From contig NW_026732319.1 of assembly GCF_028476545.1 (NCBI RefSeq), forward strand, positions 1 through 64,000: a stretch of DNA of 64,000 bases, given 5' to 3'. The stretch comes from Physella acuta. Taxonomy: Eukaryota > Mollusca > Gastropoda > Physidae. Below, in pieces: positions 29,524 to 56,040 of this stretch. Positions within the stretch are counted from its first letter, which is position 1, and every line of letters begins with the position of its first letter. The position numbers were made by a program, and so were the translations under genes. Below the pieces are notes generated by a model that was not told the origin of the DNA, made no database searches, and saw only the letters and a program-made list of their open reading frames with translations.

Positions 29524-32479
29524 TTATCTATCTATGTCCTCCTTCAGATCCAGCGCTTGTGAACGCCTTGGAAGATTTGAACCCGTCTCGCTCGTGTTAG
29601 TGGGTCTGGTGTTGTGCTTGACCACCTTACCACCTCTACAAAAAATCTGCCTAAATACCTGTCTGTAGCGCGAGCTCATTCTGTAGTAGATGAAAATATT
29701 GATGGCGGAGTTGGTGGACTCGAGGATGTACCCGAACGAAAACACGACAAAAAACATGTTGTGGTACTTGCCGTTGATGGCTAACTCAGGTTCCACCGTC
29801 ATGCCAATAAACACGACACAGATTGGCGTGAAGCATACGATAAACAAAGCGGAAATCATCACCACCATGCGCGTCACTTTCTGATCACGTGACGATAACG
29901 TATCCACATGCGCAGTCGGTTTGGTATTCTTCCGCCATTTTGTCTGCTGTCGTAGCTTCACCACCAGCACGATGGTGCAGGCCAGGATGGTGAGGAAAGC
30001 GGTGAACGGTATGATGATGTTGTTGATGGTGAAAGAGACCTTCTCCACCTGTTCCCGGTCGGGGGTGTAGATCAGACCTATCAGGGTTTTGTTTCTGTCG
30101 GGAAAGAACTTGAGTCCGTATCTGTTGGCGTAGTAGACCGGGGAGACGCTACCGATGAGCAGTAAGAATATGGTCACCATAATGGCCGTCACTCGCTTGG
30201 GCGTCAAGGCGGATTTGATCTAACAAGTATACAAAAGCATTAGGCCTAGTTACTATGTTACATGTATTGAATATATGCTGATCACTGAATACAGAAATAC
30301 CGGTAAACCTATGTTATTAACTAGCACCAATGCAGACGTTTGTTTTAGTAATATTAGATAGACACCTCAAGAAGTCTAAATTTAACTTATCGATAACTTT
30401 TTATGTAATGCCCAGAGTTTCTGTTCGGGCATCTCTCTTCTGGGGGTGGGGGGGGGGGGGGCGGACACTGTTAAAATTATATATTTTATAAATAAATGTC
30501 ATTTAGTTCGGGGGGGGGGGGGGGGTAGACTTTCTTCGGGGGGGAAGCCCCCCTCCCCCCCCCCCCCCCCCCCCCCCCCCGAAGAGATGCCTGGAAGAAT
30601 TTCTGGGAGGAAAAGATAAAATATTTTTAAAAGTGTGGACTACTTTAACCAGCTTCCGCCACACCCGTAAGTTTTAAGTGCGCCCCCCCCCCCCACACCG
30701 AAGAAAAAAGTCTCAAAGAAACCCCGATATCGCTAATCTGACACACCTGTAAGAATGACCAATAAAGGTAGGTCTATGTACGGACAAATCTCTAAGTCAA
30801 GTATAGAGCTACGCACAAAACGCCTTCGTAAATTACCTTCAGGGGGTAGTACTATACACAGGCACCTACGTAAATTACCCTTAGGAGTATAGCTCTACAC
30901 TAACACCTGTAAATTACCTTTAGGGGTAGCGCTATACACAGACACCTCTCTAAGACACCACTACGGGTAACACTATACACAAATACCTCTGTAGATTACC
31001 TTCAGGGGTAGCGCTATACACAAACACCTCTCTAGCGTGATGAAGGCGGTGATCCAGCTAGTGATGCGGGTGAAGACGACGTGGGGCCACCCACCTGTCA
31101 GGTACTGCATCTCTATGGAATCAAACGGCAGGTCGGCCTCATGGAACAGCGGGTTGAAGCACAGGTTGTGCCAGATCAGAGTTCCCAGCATGCCTAGGTC
31201 TGACACTGCCAATGCTGGAGCGACATGATACAGTCAATAGAATGTTACGTTTACACAAAATGACAACACAACGGTATAGGCCTACTACTTATAAACATTA
31301 AGTGAAGTAATGATACAATTGTTAGTGTTATATGGATGAAAGCAATACTAGTTCATAGAAAATGAAGGTAACCAGTAAATGAAAATTGTTTACACCCGAC
31401 AATAATTGCTTATCAAACTGAATACAATATCCGCTAGTATAGATACTTTCAAATACACCCCCAAACACACAAAGCACAACAATCATCATACACCCATAAA
31501 TACATCCATTGATCTTACACCCATATTACACACACCACACATACCACACACACCACAATCAAAGATACAGACACACACGTTGAAATACACCATGAAAGAC
31601 ACACACAAAACACAACCACCAGCACACCCTCAAGGACGTCCATTGACCTTACACCCACCACAATACACACCATCACACTGACATCACAAGACACCACCAC
31701 ACCCACCATAACACCCACCACCACACTCAACACCACACCCACCACAACACCCACCACCACACCCACCACCACCACACCCACCACCACACCCACCACCACA
31801 CCCACCACCATCACACCTACCACCACATCCACCACCACACCTACCACCACACCCACTACCTCACCCACCACCACACCCACCACCACACCCACCACCACAC
31901 CCACCACCACACCCACCACCACACCCACCACCACACCCACCACCATCACACCTACCACCACATCCACAACCACACCCACTACCACACCCACCACCACACC
32001 CACCACCACACCCACCACCACACCCACCACCACACCTACCACCACCACACCCACCACCACCACACCCACCACCACACTGACATAACAAGACACCATCACA
32101 CCTACCATCACTCTCACCAGCATACATACAAATACCCTCTCACACAAACCCTCACTTCCAGCCTCACACTCTCCTCCACACATATCATCATATCCACCAA
32201 CACACAGTAACACTTACCCATCAGACTGACATTGACACTGTCCTTGAACCCCTGCTTGACGAAAACAACGACATTGACGATGTTTGTGCAAGTACCGAAT
32301 ATATCCATCAGCTGACAGATGACAGCAAAGTTCATAGCCTGGAAGATTAGACGTACCTCGTCGCTCACCATCCCAAGTGAGCTCTCCTGCAGGTCCGATA
32401 ACTCTCCTGCCCCAGCCAACGATACATTATTGCCCATTGAAACCGAGTTGTCTGCACTTGACAATACAATGGCCACCAT
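29524..32479 (-). CDS. Class A (rhodopsin-like) GPCR, three exons
   Basis: Seven-transmembrane receptor signalling through G proteins at the cell surface; ligand unknown. Coding exons are 32479-32218, 31214-31000 and 30219-29524, giving 390 aa; the frame holds across both junctions (Ala88 split, then phase 0). The N-terminal segment has a sequon (Asn18). Exon 2 supplies LAVSDLG of TM2 and TLERCLCIALPLK at the end of TM3, a DRY-position motif reading E-R-C at residues 149-151. Exon 3 supplies TM4-TM7, with basic intracellular loop 3 (KWRKNTKP) and NSAINIFIYY at the NPxxY position, then a Ser/Arg-rich tail. ERCLC-type motifs and this layout resemble molluscan chemosensory or peptide-receptor expansions; the subfamily is an inference. 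The start ATG has a good context (AAAATGG). Intron 1 contains a (CACCACACC)-type minisatellite and intron 2 duplicates of the exon-2 tail. Confidence 0.9.
30410..30735. repeat. C/G-rich dispersed repeat in GPCR intron 2
   Basis: Alternating poly-G and poly-C runs with phrases shared with 3326-3610 and 36335-36490 (GAAGAGATGCCTGGAAGAATTT-like and GCGCCCCCCC-like segments). Degenerate, non-coding, ends not definable. Confidence 0.6.
30800..31038 (-). repeat. Tandem copies of the GPCR exon-2 tail plus splice donor
   Basis: On the minus strand the end of exon 2 reads GAGAGGTGTTTGTGTATAGC and GCTACCCCTGAAG|GTAATC. About four more diverged copies follow in the intron at 45-55-bp spacing. One (about 30918-30950) still reads E-R-C-L-C-I-A-L-P-L-K followed by GTAATT, and another (about 30838-30866) ends CTGAAG|GTAATT. 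Confidence 0.88.
31690..32080. repeat. (CCACCACACCCA)n minisatellite in GPCR intron 1
   Basis: About 390 bp of 12-15-bp CCACCACACCCA units with some larger repeats of 100-odd bp. Minus-strand open frames of Val-Val-Gly or Cys-Gly-Gly are artefacts of the repeat. Confidence 0.95.
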
Positions 32480-32744
32480 TTTATCGAGTTGTCTTTCTTA
32501 GTTATTGTAGATAAACAATGTAAGGGCGATGACTGTTATTAATCAGGTAACTGAACATTAGCCGTTTAGGAGTTATCTCTGCTTATACGCACTATGTTCA
32601 CCATTTTACTAGATTATAAGTTTTGACTAACTTCCATTTATCATCTTTTCTTTTATATTCATTTTCATTTGAAATCTATCTTCATAATAGAATTAATAAC
32701 AGTAAGTGAAACGACATGTGTTCATTTTAAAGTAGAATAAAGCG

Positions 32745-32960
32745 GAAGTGATTTCTCAACTTTCTCGCATATTCTTATATGGCAGTAAGGCGGATGACAC
32801 TTTCAGTGCATTCGGGTAATAGAAATGAAATGTATAGATTTTTAAGAAACAGAAATAGAGTAAGTATCACATCCGGATAACGAGAATCGCTCAAAGGTTG
32901 ATAGAAAACTTCAAATTTGATGAAACTTAGTCAACATTACTGAAACGGTACTATAGTTAT
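32745..32960 (+). mobile_element. Fragment of the unclassified dispersed element
   Basis: Contains ACTTTCTCGCATATTCTTATA, ATCCGGATAACGAGAATCGC and GATGAAACTTAGTCAACATT-like phrases in the order of the 59915-60570 copy. It breaks off at a (TA)n tract; matching right-hand sequence reappears at 34480-34720. Confidence 0.6.
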
Positions 32961-32966
32961 TTTATT

Positions 32967-33260
<294 letters not shown>

Positions 33261-33339
33261 TTTAAAAAAGATTTACCGTGGCGGAGCACGGGATGCAGCT
33301 AGTATATATATATATATATATGTATGTATATATATATAT

Positions 33340-33450
<111 letters not shown>

Positions 33451-33529
33451 CCGTCCCGGCCAGGCCCTGCTCTGGCTTCTGTGAAAAACCTTTCTGTTAA
33501 AGACCATTACCTGTGTGTTTAGTAATCAT

Positions 33530-33870
33530 CATAAACCCGGCATTGCCCACCCAAACCACAACCAACCAAAACAACAAAACGCAAACATAACGCTAACACA
33601 ATTACAAATACAAACGAAAACAAAAACCTAACAACAAACCCAACCACAAACACCAATACCAAAAAAAAAAAACAACGAAAAAGCAAACGAAAACAAACCA
33701 AATCCAAACGCAAAACCAACCAAAAACACAAATACAAACCCAAACAAAAAAAAACACAAACAAAAACGAAAAAAGAAAGAACAAAAACGAACCAAATCAA
33801 AACGAAACCACTAACGCAAACCCACCTAAACACAAAGAAAACACTAACGCGAACATAAACGCCCGGGGCG
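33530..33870. repeat. CAAAC-rich simple sequence
   Basis: About 340 bp of A/C-only sequence built from AAACCAA, CAAAC and AACGAAA variants. It is degenerate simple sequence. The 33519-33833 minus-strand frame is an artefact. Confidence 0.8.
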
Positions 33871-34413
33871 GAATCACCTGTTTTAGCTTAATGAACGACT
33901 ATAGTACCCCAACTTATTCATAGTCTTTTGCACTCACTTAAACGAACGCGCCTGTTTCAATTTAATGAACAATTTTAATACTCCAAGCTTATCCGTAAAA
34001 TACCTACAACATTTGCACTTGATCAATCCCCGCTAATTATGTAATAATTTTTTTTTTCCCAGCACCAAAACAAAGTAATTAAAAAGTAAATTATTGTCCA
34101 CAAAATGCAATGGTTTTATAAAGGGAAGTAATTTTGTTTTCCTAATTTATCAAAGGGAAGTAAGTGCTATAGGACTAAATAAAGACATAATTAGAATTTT
34201 TGTAAAAGATGATATTTTTTTTAAAACTTGTGTTTAATGAACATGCCGACAATTATTACTAAAATTTGAAAAATGAAAATTATTTCCCAACACTTTCAAT
34301 AGTAATTTTTTAGCTCATAAATTTAGACAAATGCGCACGATAATTTTCTAACACTTAAATTCATCCAAGACCAACGACAAACATATGCATTACATACATA
34401 ACTGAGCTTTATA

Positions 34414-34478
<65 letters not shown>

Positions 34479-34479
34479 T
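33871..34479. other. AT-rich spacer, no gene
   Basis: Unique-looking AT-rich DNA, then a (TA)n tract from about 34417. Nothing recognised. Confidence 0.4.
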
Positions 34480-34720
34480 ACACACACACACACACACACA
34501 CAGACCGATTGCAAAACTAAGTAATTCCGATTGCGGAAGGTTTTAAAACGTCAAAAATTGTCAAAATCTTGATTAATATTTTCGCACGATAACAATACAT
34601 TCTTTATATATATTATGTGTACCATAAAGTAGACGTGAAAATTGGCGAAAAATATCTGCGAATTGTTTAGCGTGATTCCAATACTTCCTCTATACTCGAT
34701 ACTCGAGAGGTATGAAAGTT
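34480..34720 (+). mobile_element. Right-hand fragment of the unclassified dispersed element
   Basis: CA run, ACAGACCGATTGCAAAACTA, a TTTTAAAACGTCAAAAATTG segment, TTGTCAAAATCTTGATT and CACGATAACAATACATTCT occur in the order of the 59915-60570 copy. Together with 32745-32960 it may be one copy split by later insertions. Confidence 0.55.
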
Positions 34721-35825
<1,105 letters not shown>

Positions 35826-35829
35826 TTAA

Positions 35830-37819
35830 CCCATATTATCCCAAGGTCTCAAATTTTTATAATTTTTTGATATGGTTTAGCTTTTGGGCACTGAATGAAG
35901 GAATGAATATGGATTTTCTTTTTAAATCAATACTTTTTTAAATATCGATTTTTTAAAAAACGTCCCATAAATGGGACGCTAGCAACGAACGGCCCCATGT
36001 ACATTTATTGAAAAATAAAATCATTTTTCACGAAATATGGCTAATCACGCGAAAATTAAGCTGTGTACTGATTTTGTATTGTTAGACCAATGATTTCATT
36101 GTTTAGGACAGCTAAAAATATTGATAATGATCAATTGGGTTAGCCATACCATGGTCTAAAATGCAGAAATTATGTTCAAAAGTCTAGTTTTCTTTCAATC
36201 TAGCATCCATCAAAGTGAACAACACTTGGAATTAAGTAAAGCTGTGACTAATACATCTAATTATACACACATGATCACAAATATTGTTATTATTCATCGA
36301 AACTGTAATATAATTAAATATAAATAATTGATTTTTTTGGGGGGCGTACTTGAAATTTTCAGGGGTGGGGACTTAAATTTCAGGGGAAGGGTGGACATTG
36401 GTAAAAGTATGTTTTGTATATAAATTCCATTTTCTTCTGGGGGCAGAGCCCCCCCCCCCCTCCTTCGAAATGATGCCTGAAAGAAACTCTTCCCCTAGTG
36501 AATTTGCAAAAGATGATCCGGTCCAGTCCCAGATGTCATCCAGCCATCTTCTCTTTTGTTACCCTCGCTATTCCCCCCCCCCCTACAGGCGTACATTAGG
36601 ACATCAGACATCTTATTTCTAGGGCACGGATCCGTCTCTGGGGCTTGTATTGAGTGTTCATGGCTCTCATCCATGTATGCACCTCACTATGCGAACAGCT
36701 CCCAATCTAACAGCAGGAATCTCCTTAAAGAGTTAGCGAAGTAAAACTGGTATCGGGAACCTTTGGAGGGGAATATTATTGGGGCATGACAACTGTACAC
36801 AGCTAATTCACATTTCTGCTATATGTAGCTTAAGCTCTCTTATATGAAGAGAGTTAATCAACCCCCATGACTGAAACATTTCACCTAAATCGTGGCCATT
36901 GTTATTATTCTGGTTTGTTATAATTTTAATATCACGCGCTAGTAAATTTACAGCAATACTAAATTAGTTTGTATTCAATGGTATTAAATACTTCAGTAAG
37001 TGTAATTCTGAAAACTTAAAAATAAAATGTAAGTTTTTCAATATTTGCAATTTTCTAATACAATAATATATAAGAAAATATAGCTCAAGGTCATAATTAA
37101 ATATCTATAAATACTACTTAACACCCCAAGGTCAACAGTTAACAAAGTCAACAATTGTTTCACCATAAATAACCATTTCACATAAATATTTGCATCTGTG
37201 TTTCACGCTAGTGTCCAATAAATGTGACGTTTGTGTAACAATCTGCATAAATATAGGTCAAGGTCATAATTAAATATCTATAAATACTACTTAACACCCC
37301 AAAGTCAGCAATTAACAAAGTCAACAATTGTTTCACCTTAAATAACCATTTAACACAAACATTTGCATCTGTGTTTCTAGCTAGTGTCCAATAAATGTGA
37401 CGTTTGTGTAACAATCTACATGGGGCCATTCGTTGCTAGCGTCCCACTTATGGGACGCTTGTTGTACACTTGATATAACGAAGTAGTAAAAAAAAATTGT
37501 TATTCTTAAATTTTTATCAGATAGAAATATGGTACTGCTACAAGTTTCAAATGTATTTTGCACTTAAAATGTTAATATTTTAGAAGATATGCATTTTCCT
37601 GTGCGCATGTTTTCTTTTTTCCGCCATTTTGACAAGTCCTGCAAATTCGGCACTATAACATTTTTCTAAATTAATTTTTTTCACAAAACACACACAAATT
37701 CAATAGTCCAGCCATTTTCAAATACAATGAAACATAATTTGTGTTTTAACTAGTTTTTAATAAATTTTAGTAATTTTTTTTACAAGCGTCCCATAAGTGG
37801 GACGCTAGCAGAATATGGG
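35830..37819. mobile_element. piggyBac-like non-autonomous element, 2.0 kb
   Basis: Terminal inverted repeats begin CCCATATT on both strands and are flanked by TTAA on each side (35826-35829 and 37820-37823), the signature of piggyBac target use. Three subterminal or internal palindromes GTCCCATAARTGGGAC followed by GCTAGCA lie at about 35963-35985, 37435-37457 and 37788-37810. No transposase frame remains. A C-rich repeat (36335-36490) and a ~177-bp tandem duplication lie inside. Confidence 0.8.
37078..37425. repeat. ~177-bp two-copy tandem duplication
   Basis: Two adjacent copies, both containing TCAAGGTCATAATTAAATAT, CAACAATTGTTTCACC, TTTGCATCTGTGTTT and TAGTGTCCAATAAATGTGAC, about 94-95% alike by eye. 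They lie inside the piggyBac-like element. Confidence 0.88.
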
Positions 37820-37954
37820 TTAATTTATCAATATTTATGTCTTATTTTCAAACAAATTGCAAGGAATTAATTTCTCGATACTCTCGTGCGTGAGATTTTT
37901 AACAGAACAGAAATGTCAGCTGCAAGCTAAAAATTCTATATCTCTCCCACTACT

Positions 37955-38735
37955 ATATTTTTACTTTCTCGTTTATACGAAGTATAGAGAAAGTATTGTA
38001 ATCGTGCACAAAAATCAATTGAAATTTTAACAATTTTCACCGTATTACACCTCAGTCCTTCATCACATCCGAAGTATAGAGGACTTATTTTAATCGGGCA
38101 AAACTTATCAATCCAGATTTATCAAAATTAAGAGGTTTTATGCGTAATCCAGTCTGGAAAACTGGGCTTTGCAATTCTGTCCGTATGTCTGTGTGTCCGT
38201 GTGTGTGTGTCTGTCAGTGTGTAAACACGATAACTTGAGTACCGTTACAGCTAGGTTGATGAAATTTCATATATAAGTATTTTATCAAAATCGTAGATCC
38301 GTATCAACTTTTGAGCGATTTCCGATAACCGGAAGTGGTACTTTTTCTACTTTGAATTTTTCAAAAACCTATAACTTGAGTACTATGTCAGATAGATAAA
38401 TGAAATTTCACATGTAAATAAAAGATCTAATTCTCTACCTTCTGTTAAATTTTGAGTAATTTCCGTTGACCGGAAGTAGTAATTTACGCTACTTCCGATT
38501 TCTCAAAAAACTAATGTAAATTTTTAAAGAACTAACAATATTGCGCACTATTATGCACTTTTTTATTTGGCGTTCACTTGGTGTGCAATTCTTTTTCTAT
38601 GAGATTTTATTCTATTTCTAAAACTTTAAGTATTTAAAATAGATTAAAAAATCATGTCTATAGCCCGAGTTCCCATCCCCTGTTGTTTTATATAAGAATA
38701 TTCGAGAAAGGTTAGGGGAGATCACTCCCGGTTTA
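37955..38735 (-). mobile_element. Copy of the unclassified dispersed element
   Basis: Opens TTTACTTTCTCGTTTATACG with AAGTATAGAGAAAGTATTGT and closes GAATATTCGAGAAAGG followed by TTAGGGGAGATCACTCCCGG. The interior carries the CCGGAAGT, TGTGTGTCTGTC and TTGATGAAATTTCA phrases common to all copies. No coding frame. Relative to the 59915-60570 copy it is inverted. Confidence 0.85.
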
Positions 38736-38784
38736 TTTTAATATATCCACCATCAATTCAAAATATTAAGTTCCCTTTTCAAAC

Positions 38785-39010
38785 CTAACGGTCCATGGAA
38801 CATGTTGAGTTCACCTGTTACTGTGACCTCGGCATATATAGGGATAATGTGGTCAGCACTATGCCCAGCCGACTTTACTTTCCTTATCGTGAGGCAGCTA
38901 CCCATCAGAGGTGGGTGGACTCATGAACATTCTACTGACTTGAACCCGGATTTGAACTCGAGACTTTCGGGTTAGCAGTGTAGCGGGCAACTTACCACCA
39001 TTCATTACCT
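38785..39010 (-). mobile_element. tRNA-derived SINE
   Basis: On the minus strand the right part reads like a tRNA: an A-box-like TGGTAAGTTGCCCG near 39000 and a B box GTTCAAATCC at 38949-38958. A conserved tail with CCACCTCTGATGGGTAGCTG and GGGCATAGTGCTGACCACAT follows. A second tail fragment lies near 48240-48340. The tail is reminiscent of SINE families I recall from molluscs. Confidence 0.7.
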
Positions 39011-39237
39011 CTGAAAGTGGAACCTGCATTGTACTCACTCACTCTGCTCACACCAAGGCAAGTTGACACCGGATTCGATTTTATGTCGATACTCTATGTT
39101 TGAATTAAATTTTCTTAAAGTTAATTATTTTAAATTTAAACAAAAAATAAGAAAAAAATTAGCAAAAAAACATTAAGTTTAAAAAAAAATCACAATTTTT
39201 AACCACTTTAATTTTAACATTGTCAACAGCATTTTTT

Positions 39238-49842
<10,605 letters not shown>

Positions 49843-50570
49843 CTTGTTTCAAGTTCACTGCCCTTTACAATTTAATGGTGGAAAAAAATCAATTTTAATT
49901 TATACAAATAAATATAATATATGAATTAAGACATTTTTATTTCAGTTAAATGGTTTTTCAACTTTTGAAAACATCAATGAAAACTTCAGAAATAATGAGC
50001 TATTTTTTTTACATGTTATTGATCCTGTGAAGTAATCCAGCTGTTCTGCTGAGTAAACATAATCTTGTGAATTTAATTAACCACCATGATTTAATTAAGC
50101 CGACCAATCATGTAAATGAGTTTGGTACAAATATTTGCAACCAGCTGTTCATCTGAGAAATAAATTATCTTCAATTAATGAGGAAGCGGGTCGTCTAATT
50201 CTACAGCCACCTGTCAAAGCTATTGTTTGAAATCACTTATACACTTTACATACCTAATCCGGTAGGCTTTATTTCTTCAGCATACCCATACAGCATAGCT
50301 CATTTAAATTTATGGCTAATCTCTACTTAACCAATCGTTTTGATTTCAAACCTAATTAAATCCGGGAAATGTACTTAGACCTAACTGTGTTTTTACATCA
50401 AATGACGTTTACACTTACAAATAGATTACCCTTACCTTTACTAAAAACCAGATCACCTATCTAAAATCAATCAAACGATCACCTACCTAGCTCCTGTTAC
50501 GTAACGCCGTCCAAGTGCGACCTGAATGATCGACCACTGCTTTTATAAACGGGACCGAAAAACTCGATCG
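49843..50570. promoter_or_regulatory. Upstream region of carboxypeptidase 1, conserved in copies 2 and 3
   Basis: Segments such as CATGATTTAATTAA, AATCATGTAAATGAGTTTGG and AAATAGATTACCCTTACC recur at 60800-61170 upstream of copy 2. The shared block ends at AAAAACTCG in both. It may hold the promoter; I can see no specific site. Confidence 0.4.
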
Positions 50571-52900
<2,330 letters not shown>

Positions 52901-52989
52901 TACTTTCAGGCATCTTTTAGATGTAGGGGTTGAGGGGCACTTGTCGCATCACTACTTAACCTGACTCACACTCACCCCCACCTCTCCCA

Positions 52990-53270
52990 CCTCTAAGGAC
53001 ACATTTGTCACCAACACCTTATAAACATACCTGGACACACGTCACTTTCTAAAACACCTGCACACATCCTCTACAAACATACCTGGACACACGTCACTTC
53101 CTTACAAACCTGCACACATCCTCTACAAACATACCTGACACACGTCACTTCCTTACAAACCTGCACACATCCTCTACAAACATACCTGGACACACGTCAC
53201 TTCCTAACACACCTGCACATATCCCTACAAACACACCTGCACACCTCCTCTACAAACATACCTGGATGTT
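52990..53270. repeat. ~55-60-bp minisatellite downstream of carboxypeptidase 2
   Basis: About five units with ACACGTCACTTCCTTACAAA and CCTGCACACATCCTCTACAA. They resemble the donor-derived array in intron 6 of copy 1 (CACCTGCACACGTCAC). Confidence 0.85.
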
Positions 53271-53799
53271 GTAAACTATGAACAGTACATTTTTTTTAAA
53301 TACATGAAATACGAACCAAAAGTGAAACAAACAAAAAATCACAAATTTTACAATTTTATTTTTACATTGATAAAAGTTTAATTATAACATTGTACACATC
53401 ACTTTCAACCCTGGGTGATAGTTCCTTGTTTAGTGGAAGTGTCAAATGTCACATCGAGTACCACAGGTGAACCAGAAATGACGGTTACACTTGTTGAAGC
53501 AGTTGCATACCTGTCAGAGAACATGAGAAGATGAAAGTAGGATAATTTAGAACGACTTACAAGAACTTAAAAATGTAAGGATTCAATAAGAAGATTAAAA
53601 AACAAACATTAAAAAAATCAAATTTAACGTGAAAAGATAAACATAAGATAGCGTAAAGAAAAGGATGAGAATATTTTAAATTAAGAAAAAAATAAAATAA
53701 AAAGTTGAGAAGATTAAAAAAGAATAACATTATATTCACGAAGTAAAGAGCTTGAATAAATAATATGAAATACCCAAGAAAATATTCTCACGCCATACG

Positions 53800-54324
53800 C
53801 ACCAAAGTATCAGTTGACAGCAAGCAAAACCAGTCCAAACATTACACAACACATCACCTACAAATATACCTGGACAAGTCTCCAATCCAATGACGCCCAT
53901 CGCGTCACTTTCTATATATACGTTGCACTTTTAATACACCTATATATTTACCCTTCGAGTATAGCTGGCACTTCTAATAACCAATACACGTCCTCCTCTA
54001 ACATGCATGGATGCAGTCTCTTTTTATATTATACATACACCTGGAAAAACCACTTTCTTAAATAGTTGGACAAATGTCACCTGACTCAGACCAAGTAACA
54101 TGGATTCGTCACCTACTAACTCACCTGGATAAACCACTTACTTACATACCTGAACACTGCAGCTACTAAATTACCATACAATGTCACGTTCTAAGTCACC
54201 TAGAAATGTAACTTACGAACATTCCTCAACACGTCAGTTACACACCCGAAAGTACACCCTCTATCCCAGTTCATTTAAGAATAGACACTCACCCTGTACA
54301 AACATACCAGGACATACTGTACCT
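53800..54324 (-). repeat. Degenerate donor-derived repeats in copy-2 intron 6
   Basis: Scattered CACCTGGA, CTTACTTACATACCTG and CACCTACTAAC phrases at about 30-bp spacing, starting at the exon-6 donor. It looks like an old, decayed counterpart of the clean array in copy 1. Confidence 0.55.
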
Positions 54325-55404
54325 ACCCCTCAACACTGAAACTAATACTATAAGTTCCAGATATAAGAAGCCTCCAGTATTCTCCAAGATCTGACGTTTT
54401 CATCGTGTAATCAATGCCAGACACACGGACTTGTGCATTAGCGATTGGAGCACCGTCACTTGTCTTGACTACACCTTTAACTCCCATATGTGTCTGTACA
54501 CAATTTTGATTCATTAACATAACTATTCAACAACTAATTAATTGCCTTTATTTACACAATATGCTCTATATGGGGAGCTGTAAAATAGTATTTAGGTAGA
54601 GAACAATTTTTGATTGCAGACAGACTGTTAATCACACATTTATTTAAAGACGTTAATTAATTTATTGATTTATTCATAGGTAGATTAACCACTTTGAAAT
54701 TAAAGTTTTAGAACAATGGCTTAACTTTGACTGAATAGTGACGTTTGATAACTCATTTTTTTTTTATTTGTTATTGGGGAAAATCTGCATTATGTGTAGA
54801 GCTGTAAAATAGGATTTAGTTTGGTAATGCTTCTGGCATTGGTTACCTGTTCTATATAAGTGAGTAGAGCGTTTCTGTTGTCGTTCCAGTACGATGCGAG
54901 ATCGCTGCTGTTTGGGTACCTGCAGCATGAGATCTCCAGGGTAATCTCAAAGGTGTTGCTGTTGAGGTAGTTGTAGTCCTGCATGCCACCTGGTGAATAG
55001 CAACATCAGGCGCTGTTGTAAAACTTGAAGATTTCAAACATTTTGATTTTAAATTAAGTGTTTGACCCATGTATAATAGAAAGACGTCCCAAGCAGGTGA
55101 TATTGCTAATCACCATACTTCAACAGAAAACAAAAATTATCAGCAATGTTGGTTACTGCCCTTTGTGTAGATAACTTACCCGCAAAGGTATACCAATAAG
55201 CACCGTTGGTTATTCCCCCTGGGAAGTATTCCGTTCCCCCGCATTGTTTGCCGAGGTGCATCGTGGGATGGGCGTTGGCGTAGGATTTGGCCAGGGACTT
55301 GAAGGTGGCGTCGTCAGGTGCAGCCGCATACAGTCCCTGGCAACAGATTATATTTACATTGTGCATATTTATTCAAGAAATTGGATAACTCTGTAATTCA
55401 TCCT

Positions 55405-56040
55405 TTTTTACTTTCTCGTATATTCGAAGTATAGAGAAAGTCTTGTAATCGTACGGATTTACATAATTTTGCAATCTTGTCCGTATGTCTGTGTGTGTGT
55501 GTGTCTGTGTGTGTGTATGTGTGTGTGTGTAAACACGAAAACAGCTAGGTTGATGAAATTTCATATATAAGTATTTTATCAAAATCGTAGATCCGTATCA
55601 ACTTTTCAGCGATTTCCGATAACCGGAACTGGTCCTTTTCTACTTTGAATTTTTCAAAAGCCTATAACTTGAGTACTATTTCAGATAGATTAATGAAATT
55701 TCACATTTTAGTAAAAGATTTAATTCTCTACCTTCTGTCAAATTTTGAGTAGTACCGGAAGTATTAATTTACGCTATTTCCGATTTCTCAAAAAACGCAT
55801 GTAAATTTATAAAGTACCAATAATATTGCGTACTATTATGAACATCTTTATTTGGCGTTCACTTGGTGCGCAATTCTTTTTCCTATGAGATTCTATTCTA
55901 TTTTAAAAAGTTTAAGTATTTAAAATGGATTAAAAATAATAACTATATCCCAAGTTCCCATCCCCTGTTGTTTTATCTAAGAATATTCGAGAAAGTTTAG
56001 GGGAGATCACTCAAGGTTTATTTAACATTGCTCGCACTTT
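55405..56040 (-). mobile_element. Copy of the unclassified dispersed element in copy-2 intron 3
   Basis: Opens ACTTTCTCGTATATTCGAAG, closes GAATATTCGAGAAAGT then TTAGGGGAGATCACTCAAGG. The equivalent place in copy 1 (about 42218-42230) is uninterrupted, so it inserted after the gene duplication. Confidence 0.87.

Noticed and set aside
31515-32213. 232-codon Val-Gly repeat frame, minus strand
   Set aside because: Translation of the CCACCACACCCA minisatellite in GPCR intron 1.
33519-33833. 104-codon Phe/Val-rich frame resembling membrane protein
   Set aside because: It arises from A/C-only simple sequence read on the opposite strand.
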